Below, in pieces: positions 17,188-25,859 of a stretch of DNA of 64,000 nucleotides (the first letter of the stretch is position 1; every line of letters starts with the position of its first letter). This stretch comes from Deltaproteobacteria bacterium (lineage in GTDB: Bacteria; Myxococcota_A; UBA796; UBA2385): NCBI GenBank assembly GCA_016792625.1, contig JAEUKK010000059.1:137480-201479 (forward strand), written 5' to 3'. The notes below the pieces were generated by a model. It had not been told where the DNA came from and did no database searches. It saw only the letters and a list, made by a program, of their open reading frames with translations. A program made the position numbers and the translations under genes.

Positions 17188-18240
17188 ATGGACGCCCTCA
17201 CCGGACTCGAGCTGGCCGCCGCGGGCCTCGCCTTGTGGGCCGCGATCCAGACCCTTCCCCGCCCGCCGCGGCGCGACTGGGAGCGCTTGTTCAAGGTCGC
17301 GCTGGCCACCCAGCTCTGGGAGGCGGCCCAAGCCGAAGGCGGCGATGAGGGCGCGATCACCGCCCGGTGGGACGCGCTGCTGCGCGCGCAGGTGCCCTTT
17401 CACCCCGCCGGTCGCGCGCCGATGGCCAAGCTCTTCGCGCCGGCGATCTCGGGCATCGAGGCGCCCGCGCTCGACGGTGAGCGCGCCTTGGTCGAGGCGC
17501 TGGCCCGCCTGCCCGATGCGGCGGCCCGCTGGCAGCGCATGTACGTCGAAGATCTCGCCGCGGCCGACGCCCTGACCAGCCACCCCGAGTCGCTGGGCCC
17601 CGCCTGCGATCCGGCCAACGCGCTCGGGCCCGCCTGCGGGTGGGAGGCGATCTCCCGCTGGGATCCGGCCGTGCCCGCGGCGCTCGCCGCCCGCACGGGC
17701 CACATCCAGCTGGTGGTGGCCGCGGCTCCGGATTTGACCGCCGCGCTGCGGGCCGCCGCGCCCGGCCTCCGCATCGCTGCCGATCCTCCCCTCGACGCTA
17801 GCCTGCTCCAGCTCTGCCCCGCGCCCGCAGATCGCCTCGTGATCCTGCTTGGGCGGTCACCGATGGGCGGCTTGCTGCGGGCCCTCGCCGATGCGCCGGG
17901 GCTGCGCGACCGCGTGCTCGTGATCGTGGGCGTGGGCGCGCCCCGCAGCGGCGGGCCCGCAGACGACCACTTCTTCTCCACCGGCTGGACGCACGAGGCG
18001 ATGGCCCCCGAGCTGCAGCGCACGACCGCGCTCTTCTCCATTTGGGACGTCGCGCCCGACAGCAGCCCCGAGGCCTGGGCGGCCCAGCTCCTCCCCCCGC
18101 CGCGCCTCGAGCCGGGCGCCGCGCCGAGCGTCGAGCTCCTCCCCCTTGGCCCTCTCCCCCTCGGCCGGGTCGACCCCGCCCAGCTCGCCCGCGCCCTGCT
18201 CACCACGCTGGCGGTGCGCCTGCTCGGCCCGGGCTCCTGA
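17188..18240 (+). CDS. Hypothetical protein with N-terminal hydrophobic helix
   Basis: A protein of 350 residues; ATG 17188 is preceded by GGAG, while the longer frame from 17050 has no ribosome site and overlaps the promoter side of the small lipoprotein. Residues 3-21 (ALTGLELAAAGLALWAAIQ) form a possible membrane anchor. The rest is mixed alpha/beta with a Rossmann-like core (LVILLGRSPMGGLLRALAD, DRVLVIVGVG) and an LSIWDVAPDS-like segment. No catalytic motif or family is recognised. The 255 bases upstream, shared with the divergent small lipoprotein gene, hold no clear feature apart from the flanking signals. Confidence 0.6.
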   Translation: MDALTGLELAAAGLALWAAIQTLPRPPRRDWERLFKVALATQLWEAAQAEGGDEGAITARWDALLRAQVPFHPAGRAPMAKLFAPAISGIEAPALDGERALVEALARLPDAAARWQRMYVEDLAAADALTSHPESLGPACDPANALGPACGWEAISRWDPAVPAALAARTGHIQLVVAAAPDLTAALRAAAPGLRIAADPPLDASLLQLCPAPADRLVILLGRSPMGGLLRALADAPGLRDRVLVIVGVGAPRSGGPADDHFFSTGWTHEAMAPELQRTTALFSIWDVAPDSSPEAWAAQLLPPPRLEPGAAPSVELLPLGPLPLGRVDPAQLARALLTTLAVRLLGPGS

Positions 18241-18327
18241 GCCCCGGCGACCGGAGGCCGCGGCTTGGTGTAGGCTCCGCTCGCCGACCGCCCCCACCGC
18301 GCCCTCCTCTGGGCTCTGGAGCGCCGC

Positions 18328-19344
18328 ATGCCCGCAGCCGCCGCCCCCCCCCTCCGCCTCGCCGGCGCGGCCCTCGCGCTCGCGCTGCCCGGGCTCGCCT
18401 GGGCCGACGGCGGGGTGATGGTGCGCAGCGAGCCGCCTGGGCAGCGCATCTTCGTCGACGGCGAAGAGACCGGCCTCGAGACCCCCGCGCTCGTGCTCGG
18501 GCTGCCCGCCGGGCCGCACCGCTTCGAGCTGACCAGCGGCTGCCGCGGCGGGGTGGGCGAAGCGGTGGTCATCGACGGGAAGAACGTCGAGCTCACCATT
18601 CAGGCGAACCTCGACACCGGCGTGCTGCAGGTGAACCCCAACCCGCCCACCGCGGCGGTCGCGGTCGATGGCGTCGAGGGGCCCAACAAGCGCAGCCTCA
18701 GCTGCGGCGCCCACACCGTGCGGGTCGCGCTGCCCGGCTTCGTGCAGGCGGTCGTGCCGGTCGAGGTCGAGGCCGGGCGCTCCTCCGCCCTCGACGTCAG
18801 CCTCGAGCCGCTGGGCACCGGCACGCTGACGCTGAGCCTCAGCCCTGCCGACGCGGCGGTGGCCGTCGACGGGCGCCCCTTGGCCGTCGGCCCCGTGCGG
18901 CAGGCGCCGTTGACCGCCGGCCCACACAGCCTCGAGCTGAGCCGCGCCGGCTACGCGCCCCTCCAGAAGACCATCGTGCTCGAGCCCGGCGCAGAGCTCA
19001 GCCTCAACCTCGCGCTGCAGCCGCTGGCGCAGGCGGTGGCGGTCACTCCCCCGACCGCGCCGGGCGGCGGCGGCATGAGCAAAGCCCAGGCCCTGCGCGC
19101 GACCGGCTGGGGCCTGACCGCGGCCGGCGTGGGCGCGGCGGTCTTCGGGATCACCCGCTTCGCCGCCGCCGGGGCCGCCTACGCCGAGTACCAGGACCGC
19201 AGCCTCAACGGGCCGGGGCCCGCCTCGGCGGTCGAGGCCATCCGGGCCGAGCAGGTCGTGCCCGCGCGCAACCTCGGGTGGACGATGAGCGCGCTGGGCG
19301 CCGCCCTGGTCGGCGGCGGGGTCACCCTGGCGGTCAGCTTCTAA
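18328..19344 (+). CDS. PEGA-domain exported membrane protein
   Basis: A protein of 338 residues; the ATG is preceded by GGAG. Residues 1-26 are a signal peptide cleaved near LAWA-DG. Three PEGA-type beta repeats follow at about 28-95, 98-165 and 170-235, each with a pattern such as SEPPGQRIFVDGEETG or LSPADAAVAVDGRPL and a GPHxxEL or GAHTVRV strand. Two hydrophobic helices near the C-terminus (TGWGLTAAGVGAAVFGI and LGAALVGGGVTLAV) flank an Ala/Tyr-rich loop. PEGA proteins of this layout are common in myxobacteria, often tied to Ser/Thr kinase or S-layer-like surface proteins; the role is not known. Confidence 0.8.
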   Translation: MPAAAAPPLRLAGAALALALPGLAWADGGVMVRSEPPGQRIFVDGEETGLETPALVLGLPAGPHRFELTSGCRGGVGEAVVIDGKNVELTIQANLDTGVLQVNPNPPTAAVAVDGVEGPNKRSLSCGAHTVRVALPGFVQAVVPVEVEAGRSSALDVSLEPLGTGTLTLSLSPADAAVAVDGRPLAVGPVRQAPLTAGPHSLELSRAGYAPLQKTIVLEPGAELSLNLALQPLAQAVAVTPPTAPGGGGMSKAQALRATGWGLTAAGVGAAVFGITRFAAAGAAYAEYQDRSLNGPGPASAVEAIRAEQVVPARNLGWTMSALGAALVGGGVTLAVSF

Positions 19345-19426
19345 GCGGCGCCACGCACCGGTCCGCGGCGACCTGCTGCACAGTCGAGTGCTGGACTTGA
19401 CGCGACAAGAGGAGTAGAAGCGGCGC

Positions 19427-20704
19427 ATGAACGTCGTCTTCTTCGCCATCGTCGCCGTCGCCTTCCTCGCCTCGGTCTGGGGCTTCGCCAACCAGGGCCT
19501 CGCCACAGGTGACTGGCAGGCCGCCAGCGCTTTGCCGGCGGCCGTGGGCAAAGCGGCGCTCGACAGCGCGAAGTCCTCGGTCGAGCTGGCCGTGGGGCTG
19601 GTCGGCAGCATCACGCTCTTCCTCGGCCTGATGAAGGTGGTCGAGGTCGGCGGCGGCTTGGCGATCATGGCCCGCATCATCCGCCCGGTGCTGCTCTGGC
19701 TCTTCCCCGATGTGCCCGCCGATCACCCCGCGATGGGCGGCATCATCATGAACCTCGCCGCCAACGCGCTGGGGCTCGGCAACGCCGCGACCCCCTTTGG
19801 CCTCAAAGCGATGAAGGACCTCGAGGCCCTCAACCAAGAGCCCGGCACCGCGACCAACGCGATGGTGCGCTTTTTGGCCATCAACACGAGCGGCGTGGCC
19901 CTGCTGCCCACCGGCATCATCGGCCTGCGGGCGGCCGAGGGCAGCGTCGACCCCGCCGCGATCTTCCCCACCACGCTGTTCGCGACAGGGTGCAGCACAG
20001 CGACCGCCATCCTGGTGACCGCGCTGCTCGTGCGCCTGCCGCGCTTCCGCCTCTCACCCGCCCAAGAGGCCGCCGACGCCGCCGTGCGCGCGGCCGCGCC
20101 CCCGCTGCGCCCGGTCGACTTCTTGCCGGTCACGCTTTTTGGGGCCGGGCTGCTCGGGCTGGTCGGCGTCGTCTACGCGCTGGGCGAGGTGGCCAGCGCC
20201 TGGATCATGCCGACGCTGATCATGGCCATGCTCGGCTTCGGCTTCGCCAAAAAGGTCAAGGTCTACGAGACCTTCATCGCCGGCGCCAAAGATGGCTTTC
20301 AGATGGCGGTGGGCATCATGCCCTACCTCGTGGGCATCCTCGCCGCGGTGGGCATGCTGCGGGCCTCGGGCGGCCTCGACGCGATGGTCAAGCTGCTGAG
20401 CCCGGTGACCGCGCTCATCGGCATGCCCGCCGAGGTGCTGCCCCTCGCGCTGCTGCGCCCGCTGTCGGGCTCGGGGGCCTTCGCGCTCACCGCTGAGCTG
20501 GTCAAGACCCACGGCCCCGACAGCACGATCGGCGAGCTGGCCAGCACGCTCAACGGCTCGACCGAGACCACCTTTTATGTGCTGGCCGTCTACTTCGGCA
20601 GCGTCGGCATCCAGCGCAGCCGCCACGCGCTGCCCGCCGGCCTCGCCGCCGACATCGCCGGGGCCCTGGCCAGCGTGCTCGCCGTCCGGCTGATGTTGGG
20701 CTAG
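19427..20704 (+). CDS. SpmA-SpmB fusion (spore maturation/nucleoside-recognition Gate domains)
   Basis: A polytopic inner-membrane protein of 425 residues. The first half matches SpmA (MNLAANALGLGNAATPFGLKAM, FLAINTSG, PTGIIGLRAA). The second matches SpmB (AGAKDGFQMAVGIMPYLVGILAAVGMLRASG, LRPLSGSGAFAL, NGSTETTFYVLAVYFG). In Bacillus these are separate proteins for spore core dehydration; in non-sporulating bacteria the fused form is a transport-like protein of unknown cargo. The GATE domains are related to nucleoside-transporter gates. AGGAG lies 13 nt before the ATG. Confidence 0.9.
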   Translation: MNVVFFAIVAVAFLASVWGFANQGLATGDWQAASALPAAVGKAALDSAKSSVELAVGLVGSITLFLGLMKVVEVGGGLAIMARIIRPVLLWLFPDVPADHPAMGGIIMNLAANALGLGNAATPFGLKAMKDLEALNQEPGTATNAMVRFLAINTSGVALLPTGIIGLRAAEGSVDPAAIFPTTLFATGCSTATAILVTALLVRLPRFRLSPAQEAADAAVRAAAPPLRPVDFLPVTLFGAGLLGLVGVVYALGEVASAWIMPTLIMAMLGFGFAKKVKVYETFIAGAKDGFQMAVGIMPYLVGILAAVGMLRASGGLDAMVKLLSPVTALIGMPAEVLPLALLRPLSGSGAFALTAELVKTHGPDSTIGELASTLNGSTETTFYVLAVYFGSVGIQRSRHALPAGLAADIAGALASVLAVRLMLG

Positions 20705-20763
20705 CCCCCGCCGGCCGGCCGCCGCCCCCGCCAGCGGCCGCTCATCCTCCGGCTGGTGAACGC

Positions 20764-21807
20764 ATGAACGGCCTGCTGCTCGTCAACCTCGGCACTCCTG
20801 ACGCGCCGACCACCGCCGCGGTGCGCCGCTACCTCGCCGAGTTCTTGTGGGACCACCGGGTCCTCTCCATCCCGGCCGTGCCCCGCGCCTTGCTGCTCTA
20901 CGGCGCCATTCTGCCCTTCCGGCCGGCGAAGAGCGCCGAGGCCTACCGCAAGGTGTGGGACCCGGTCACCGGCTCGCCCCTGCTGCACCACAGCGAGGCG
21001 CTGACCGCCGCCGTGCGCGCCGACCTCGGCCAAGGCTGGACGGTCGCGCTGGGCATGCGCTACGGCAAGCCCGGGCTGGCCGGCGCGCTGCAAACCCTCG
21101 AAGATGCTGGGTGTGAGCGCATCTTCGTGCAGCCGCTCTACCCGCAGTACGCGAGCAGCAGCACCGGCAGCACGGTCGAGCACCTGATGGGCTTGGCCGC
21201 CGCGCGCCCGGCGACCCCCAACCTCAGTGTGCTGCCCGAGTTTTACGACGACCCCGACTTCATCGCCGCCTTCGCCGAGGTCGCCCGCCCGCAGCTGCAG
21301 GCCTTCGCGCCCGACCACGTGCTGATGAGCTACCACGGCCTGCCCGAGGACCAAGTGAAGGCCACCCAGCTCGGCGCCGGCGGCCACTGCTTGGCCACCT
21401 CGAGCTGCTGCGACCGCATCGAGACGGTGAACAGCCGCTGCTACCGGGCCCAGTGCTTCGCCACGACCCGGGCGCTGTCGGCGGCGCTGGGGCTCCGACC
21501 GGACCAAGTGACCGTGTCCTTCCAGTCGCGGCTCGGGCGCACGCCCTGGATCAAGCCCTACACCGACGTGCTGCTGCCCGATCTGGCCAAGACGCACAAG
21601 AAGCTCGCTGTGCTCTGCCCGAGTTTTGTCGCCGACTGCCTCGAGACCCTCGAAGAGATCGGCCTGCGCGCCAAAGAGGAGTACGTGGCCCTCGGCGGCG
21701 CGCTCGAGCTCATCGCCTGCCCCAACAGCAGCCCCCGCTGGGTGCAGGCGATCGCCGACCGGGCCCGGCGGGCGGCGGGCGGCGGTCCGGCCCACGCCTC
21801 GGCCTAA
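20764..21807 (+). CDS. hemH: Ferrochelatase
   Basis: Inserts iron into protoporphyrin IX, the last step of protoporphyrin-dependent haem synthesis. Its 347 residues match the family. Seen: the N-terminal GLLLVNLGTPDAPT, the PLYPQYASSSTGST loop, the active-site MSYHGLPE with its His, SRLGRTPWIKPYT, and the C-terminal PSFVADCLETLEEIG with its conserved acidic residues. A Cys-rich insert (CLATSSCCD...CYRAQC) near residues 209-233 resembles the segment other bacterial ferrochelatases use or have lost for a [2Fe-2S] cluster. It is the only haem gene in view and is preceded by the SpmA-SpmB fusion with a 59-base gap. Confidence 0.95.
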   Translation: MNGLLLVNLGTPDAPTTAAVRRYLAEFLWDHRVLSIPAVPRALLLYGAILPFRPAKSAEAYRKVWDPVTGSPLLHHSEALTAAVRADLGQGWTVALGMRYGKPGLAGALQTLEDAGCERIFVQPLYPQYASSSTGSTVEHLMGLAAARPATPNLSVLPEFYDDPDFIAAFAEVARPQLQAFAPDHVLMSYHGLPEDQVKATQLGAGGHCLATSSCCDRIETVNSRCYRAQCFATTRALSAALGLRPDQVTVSFQSRLGRTPWIKPYTDVLLPDLAKTHKKLAVLCPSFVADCLETLEEIGLRAKEEYVALGGALELIACPNSSPRWVQAIADRARRAAGGGPAHASA

Positions 21808-21852
21808 GGACGGCGGGCGCCCCCGCGCGCTGGCCGGCGCTATGCTCCGCCC

Positions 21853-22872
21853 ATGGCCGGCTTCACCCCCAGCACAGCGCCCTGGACGACCGCCCGCCTC
21901 GCCGAGCTGGGCCCCGATGAGCATGACTTCCAAGAGTTCAAGGGCAGCGCTTGGCTTTTCGACGGCAAGGCCGTCGCCGGCTGGTTTCACGCCGCGCTGA
22001 GCAAGCAGGTCAGCGCCTTTGCGAACTCGGCCGGCGGCCGCCTGTTCATCGGCATCGACGACCTGGGCCAGCCCGACGGCGGCGTGCCCGTGCACCTCAA
22101 GCCCGGAGGCACCCGGAGCTGGCTCGAGGATGTGGTCCGCGCCTCGGTCTCGCCCCAGGTCGCGCGGTTCAACGTCTTCGAGCTGCGCGGTGGCGAGCCG
22201 AACGTCGGGATCAAGCCTGAGCACGCTGTCTACGTCGTGGAGCTGCCCTCGAGCGAGGACGCGCCCCACCAAGCGCTCGACCACCGCTATTACCTGCGCA
22301 TCGCCGGCAAGTCGCAGCCGATGGGCCACGTGCACGTGCAAGACGTGCTCCGCCGCACGCGCAGCCCGGTGGTTGAGCTGGTGCGCCTCGGCCCCTATGG
22401 CGCCCACGAGCTTGACCAAGCTGACCCCCGGGGTCCCCGCGCTTTTGTGTGTCTGCGCGCCTTCTTGCGCAACCAGGGCCGGACCCTCGCCCACCACGTC
22501 GGGGTCGAGCTGAGCCTGCCCCGGCAGGTCGTCGGGAAGGAGGTGCGCCGCCGCAACCTCGAGCAGCAGGGCGTCCACCTCAGCCAATTTCCGGGGACCA
22601 TCGCGCTCTTTCGGTACCATCCCGCGCCGCTCTTCCCCAGCCAGGAGATCTACGCCCACAGCCTGTGGATCGGCCTGCACACCGCCAACCGCGACGCGGT
22701 GGAGAGCGGCGCCTTGGTCATCCGCTGGCGGGTCTGGGCCGACGACGCGACCCCCACCGTCGGGGCGCGCCCGCTGCACAGCTTTGGCGTGGTGCGGGCG
22801 GCGCTGGCCGAGCTCCCCCCAGCGTCGGCGGGGTCGAGCAGCCCACCCAGAGGAGCGCGCGGAGGGGGATGA
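21853..22872 (+). CDS. AlbA_2/Schlafen-type putative nucleic-acid-binding protein
   Basis: A protein of 339 residues. Residues 15-160 match the AlbA_2 domain: HDFQEFKGS, then AFANSAGGRLFIGIDDLGQPDGG, the E-x-EFK...ANSxGGxLxIGIDD pattern shared with Schlafen proteins and standalone transcriptional or defence regulators. The C-terminal half is a beta-rich domain (FVCLRAFLRNQGRTLAHHVGVEL...IRWRVWADDATP) whose family I cannot name. There is no ATPase or HTH domain. The last 25 residues are low complexity. It follows hemH by 45 bases. A nuclease, regulator or nucleic-acid sensor are all possible. Confidence 0.75.
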   Translation: MAGFTPSTAPWTTARLAELGPDEHDFQEFKGSAWLFDGKAVAGWFHAALSKQVSAFANSAGGRLFIGIDDLGQPDGGVPVHLKPGGTRSWLEDVVRASVSPQVARFNVFELRGGEPNVGIKPEHAVYVVELPSSEDAPHQALDHRYYLRIAGKSQPMGHVHVQDVLRRTRSPVVELVRLGPYGAHELDQADPRGPRAFVCLRAFLRNQGRTLAHHVGVELSLPRQVVGKEVRRRNLEQQGVHLSQFPGTIALFRYHPAPLFPSQEIYAHSLWIGLHTANRDAVESGALVIRWRVWADDATPTVGARPLHSFGVVRAALAELPPASAGSSSPPRGARGGG

Positions 22873-22917
22873 GGCGGCGGAGGCCCCGCAGCGGCCGGCG
22901 ACCCGGGTGGAGGGCGC

Positions 22918-24453
22918 TCAGCGCGGCCCAGGCGCGGGCGCGGGCGGAGGGGGCCCCAGCGGGGTGAGGCGGAGCGGCCCGCCGTCGACCAGCCCGCGGA
23001 CGATCAGCGCGCCGTCGTCGAGGCGGCCGATCGCCCAGCTGCGGCCCAGATCGGCGGAGATGGCGCCGAGCGCGCCGCTCTGCTGCAGGCGGATGCCCTC
23101 GGCCAGGCGCCAGAGCGCGACCACCTCGCCGCTCGGCTCACCGGCGAGGGCCAGCAGCGCGCCGCCCGGCGGCCGGGGGGCGGTCGCCCCGGCGGGCAAG
23201 GTCGCGCCTTGTAGGCTGAACCAGCGCGGCTGCACCGCCGACTCGGTGCCGGTGAGCACGCACAGCGCGAGGCCCGCGCGCACGCCCTCGGCCGCCGCGC
23301 GTGAGGCGAAGCGGGCGGCCAGCGCGCGCTCCCCCGCGGCGGGGCGCCAGAGCTTGCGGCCGGCCACGGGCAGCTCGGCGGAGACCTCCTCGGCCGGGAT
23401 GGTGAACAGGTCGACCGCGGCCTCGGTCTGCACGAGGAGCTGGGCGGCGCCATCATCGGTGACCAGCACCTCGAGCGCCGGCCGGGCGGGCAGGGCAGCG
23501 ACCCGCCGGAAGTGGGGCTCGCCGCGGGGTCCGAGGCTCAGCACGCGCAGCTCACCCGCCGCACCCTGGGGGCCGGGCACCCACAGCGGCAGGTGGAGGC
23601 GGCCGATGCCGTCGGTGGCCGGGCGGCCGATGAGCTCGACCCGGGGCCAGGGGAGGGTGAGCAACCGCGGCGCCTCGGTCACCTCGGCCCCGCGCAGGTG
23701 CAGGACCGCGAGCTTGCGCGCCCCGTCGAGCCAGACCACGTGGCGGTTGCCCGCGTCGGTGCCCCGGGTGGCGGAGAGGGCGGGGCTGACCTTGGCGTCG
23801 AGGTGCAGCAGGTGCGCGTGGCTCAGCGGCTGGAGGGGCGACCGGGCCGAGGCCTCGTGCAAGTAGAGATCAAAGCCCTGCGCGGCGGCGTGCAGCCACA
23901 GCGTGCTCTGGACGGCGCGGGCCGCGGCGGGGTCGGGCAGGTCGCCGCTGACCGGCCGGGCCGGGGCGATGCGCAGCCGCTGGCGGGCGAGCTCAACCGG
24001 CCCGTCGTCGCCGAGGATGCTGACGGTGAGGGTGTAGGCGCCCGCGGGCAGGGAGCCCGTGCCCGGCACCTCGAGCAGGGTGAAGCGCCGCCCGCGGGGG
24101 GCGAGGCTGAGCGTGCCGCCCGGGTCGACCTCGGGCGGGGTGGTCGAGCGGCGCTGCACTTGGCCGCCGTCGGGCTGCAGCGCGAACTGCACCAGCCAGG
24201 GCCGCGCGGCGAGGTCGGGCACCCGCAGCGTGGTGTCGCCCCGGTTCGTGGCCTCAAAGGGCACCACGATGCGCTCACCGGCGAGGTACTCGGCCCGAAG
24301 CCGAGGCGCCCAGGCCGTCGCTTGGACCGGGGCGGGCGCGGCCGAGGCAGGTGCGGCCTGCCCGCGGGCGGGCGGCGCGGCGGGGAGGAGGAGCAGCGCG
24401 GCGCCGACCACGGCGAAGGCGCGGAGCGCGGCAGAGACCGTCGGGCGGGGCAT
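22918..24453 (-). CDS. Hypothetical secreted beta-rich protein
   Basis: A protein of 511 residues. The signal peptide (AFAVVGAALLLLPAAPPARG) is followed by an Ala/Pro linker, an Ig-like beta domain at about 50-165 (RLRAEYLAGERIVVPFEATN, PAGAYTLTVSILG) and a propeller-like region with short repeated beta motifs. No enzymatic motif is recognised. The ATG starts 2 nt after the stop of the nucleotidyltransferase upstream, so it is cotranscribed. The C-terminus ends in a Pro-rich tail. Confidence 0.65.
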   Translation of the reverse strand: MPRPTVSAALRAFAVVGAALLLLPAAPPARGQAAPASAAPAPVQATAWAPRLRAEYLAGERIVVPFEATNRGDTTLRVPDLAARPWLVQFALQPDGGQVQRRSTTPPEVDPGGTLSLAPRGRRFTLLEVPGTGSLPAGAYTLTVSILGDDGPVELARQRLRIAPARPVSGDLPDPAAARAVQSTLWLHAAAQGFDLYLHEASARSPLQPLSHAHLLHLDAKVSPALSATRGTDAGNRHVVWLDGARKLAVLHLRGAEVTEAPRLLTLPWPRVELIGRPATDGIGRLHLPLWVPGPQGAAGELRVLSLGPRGEPHFRRVAALPARPALEVLVTDDGAAQLLVQTEAAVDLFTIPAEEVSAELPVAGRKLWRPAAGERALAARFASRAAAEGVRAGLALCVLTGTESAVQPRWFSLQGATLPAGATAPRPPGGALLALAGEPSGEVVALWRLAEGIRLQQSGALGAISADLGRSWAIGRLDDGALIVRGLVDGGPLRLTPLGPPPPAPAPGPR

Positions 24454-24455
24454 CT

Positions 24456-25784
24456 TCAGTCCATGTCCAAGGCGGGCGCGGCGGGTCTATCGCGGCGGGG
24501 CGGGCCTGCGGCCAGGGCGCCCTCGGCCAGGGCCGCCCGGACCAACGCGACGGCGGCCTCGGGATCAGCGATCTGGCCGTCGAGCTGGGCGGCGCGCACG
24601 AGCCGCTGGGCGGCGCCGATCAGCGGACCTGGGGGGAGGCCGAGCGCGCGCAGCTCGGCCCCGCTGACCAGCGGGAGCAAGGGAGCCGCCTGCACGCCGA
24701 GCGCCCAGGCCCGGTCGAGCCGGGCGGGCCAGACCGGATCGGCATCGGTGGCCGCGGCGGCCTCAAGCGCGAGATCCACGCGCAGCAGCTCTGCCCCGCG
24801 GCGCAGCCACCGATCAGCCAGCGGGCCGGCGGCCTCGGCCGGCGCCGCGTCGAGCCAGGGCCAGGCGGCCAAGACCTGGGCCCGCACGGGGAAGCCGCCC
24901 CGGCTGTGCAGGCCGAGGCCGTCGAGCAGGGTCGGCGCCGCATCGCGCCGGGCGGCGAGCAGGGCGACCAGGGCGACGGCGAGGGCCTCTCCGGTGGGGC
25001 GGCGCGCCGGCGCGGGCAGCCGCGGCGCGGCGGGCAGCGGGGCCCCGCCGAGGCCGGGGAGGGCCGCCTCCTCCACGCCCAGGGCGCGCAAGGCCGCCAG
25101 CCCGACCGCGGGCCGCGGGCCGAGCAGGATGGCCTCCACCTCGGTGATCCGGCGCTCTACCGGCTCGGCGCCCACCGGCAGGCCGGCGCAGGCCGCGACG
25201 AGGGCCGGGCTGAGCGCGAAGCCAAAGCGGGCGGCGAAGCGGGCGGCGCGAAGGGCGCGCAGCGGGTCTTCGCCGAAGCGCAGGGGGTCGGCGGGGCGCA
25301 GCAGGCCCGCCGCCAGATCGCCCTGGCCGCCGCAGGGGTCGACGAGCGCACCATCGGGCAGGCGCACGGCCATGGCGTTGATGCTGAGATCACGGCCGCG
25401 CAGGGCGGCGTCGATGCCCACGTGGGGGTCGCCGACCACGGCGACCTCTCCCCCGCCGGCCCGCGGCCCGAGGCCCCGGGGCAGCGCGACGTCGACCGGC
25501 TCGTCGAGACCCCGTACCCGCAGCTTGAAGACGCCGAAGCTGCGCCCCACCGCGCGCACCGGCCCCACCCGCCGCAGGGCGCTGGCCAGCGCCTCAGCGT
25601 CGAGGCCGTGCACCTCGAGGTCAAGGTCCTTGATCGGCAGGCCGAGGAGGGCATCGCGGACCGCGCCGCCGACGAGGTAGGCCACCCCACCTACACCCCC
25701 CACCGCGGCGGCGATCCGCCGGGCGGCGGCGCCGAGCGCAGGGGGCAGCGCGCCGAGCACCGGGGGTGTGAGGGGCGCAGACAT
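24456..25784 (-). CDS. cca: CCA-adding enzyme/poly(A) polymerase-family nucleotidyltransferase
   Basis: A class II nucleotidyltransferase-superfamily protein of 442 residues, started at ATG 25784 because the family-conserved region begins just after it. The head domain has YLVGGAVRDALLG and KDLDLEVHG with the metal-binding Asp pair, then RDLSINAMAV, and the RNA-binding part carries FGEDPLRALRAARFAARFGF. These identify tRNA CCA-terminus synthesis or the related PcnB poly(A) polymerase; the sequence does not decide between them. The encoded tRNA-Ser(CGA) in this window lacks a genomic CCA, so an active CCA enzyme is needed. The C-terminal 180 residues diverge from the better-known members. Confidence 0.88.
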   Translation of the reverse strand: MSAPLTPPVLGALPPALGAAARRIAAAVGGVGGVAYLVGGAVRDALLGLPIKDLDLEVHGLDAEALASALRRVGPVRAVGRSFGVFKLRVRGLDEPVDVALPRGLGPRAGGGEVAVVGDPHVGIDAALRGRDLSINAMAVRLPDGALVDPCGGQGDLAAGLLRPADPLRFGEDPLRALRAARFAARFGFALSPALVAACAGLPVGAEPVERRITEVEAILLGPRPAVGLAALRALGVEEAALPGLGGAPLPAAPRLPAPARRPTGEALAVALVALLAARRDAAPTLLDGLGLHSRGGFPVRAQVLAAWPWLDAAPAEAAGPLADRWLRRGAELLRVDLALEAAAATDADPVWPARLDRAWALGVQAAPLLPLVSGAELRALGLPPGPLIGAAQRLVRAAQLDGQIADPEAAVALVRAALAEGALAAGPPRRDRPAAPALDMD

Positions 25785-25859
25785 GGGTCTCCCTGCCGCA
25801 GCCGGCGCGGCGGCATAGCATGCTCCGCTGACCCGCCGACCGCGACCCCCGAGGGCCCC

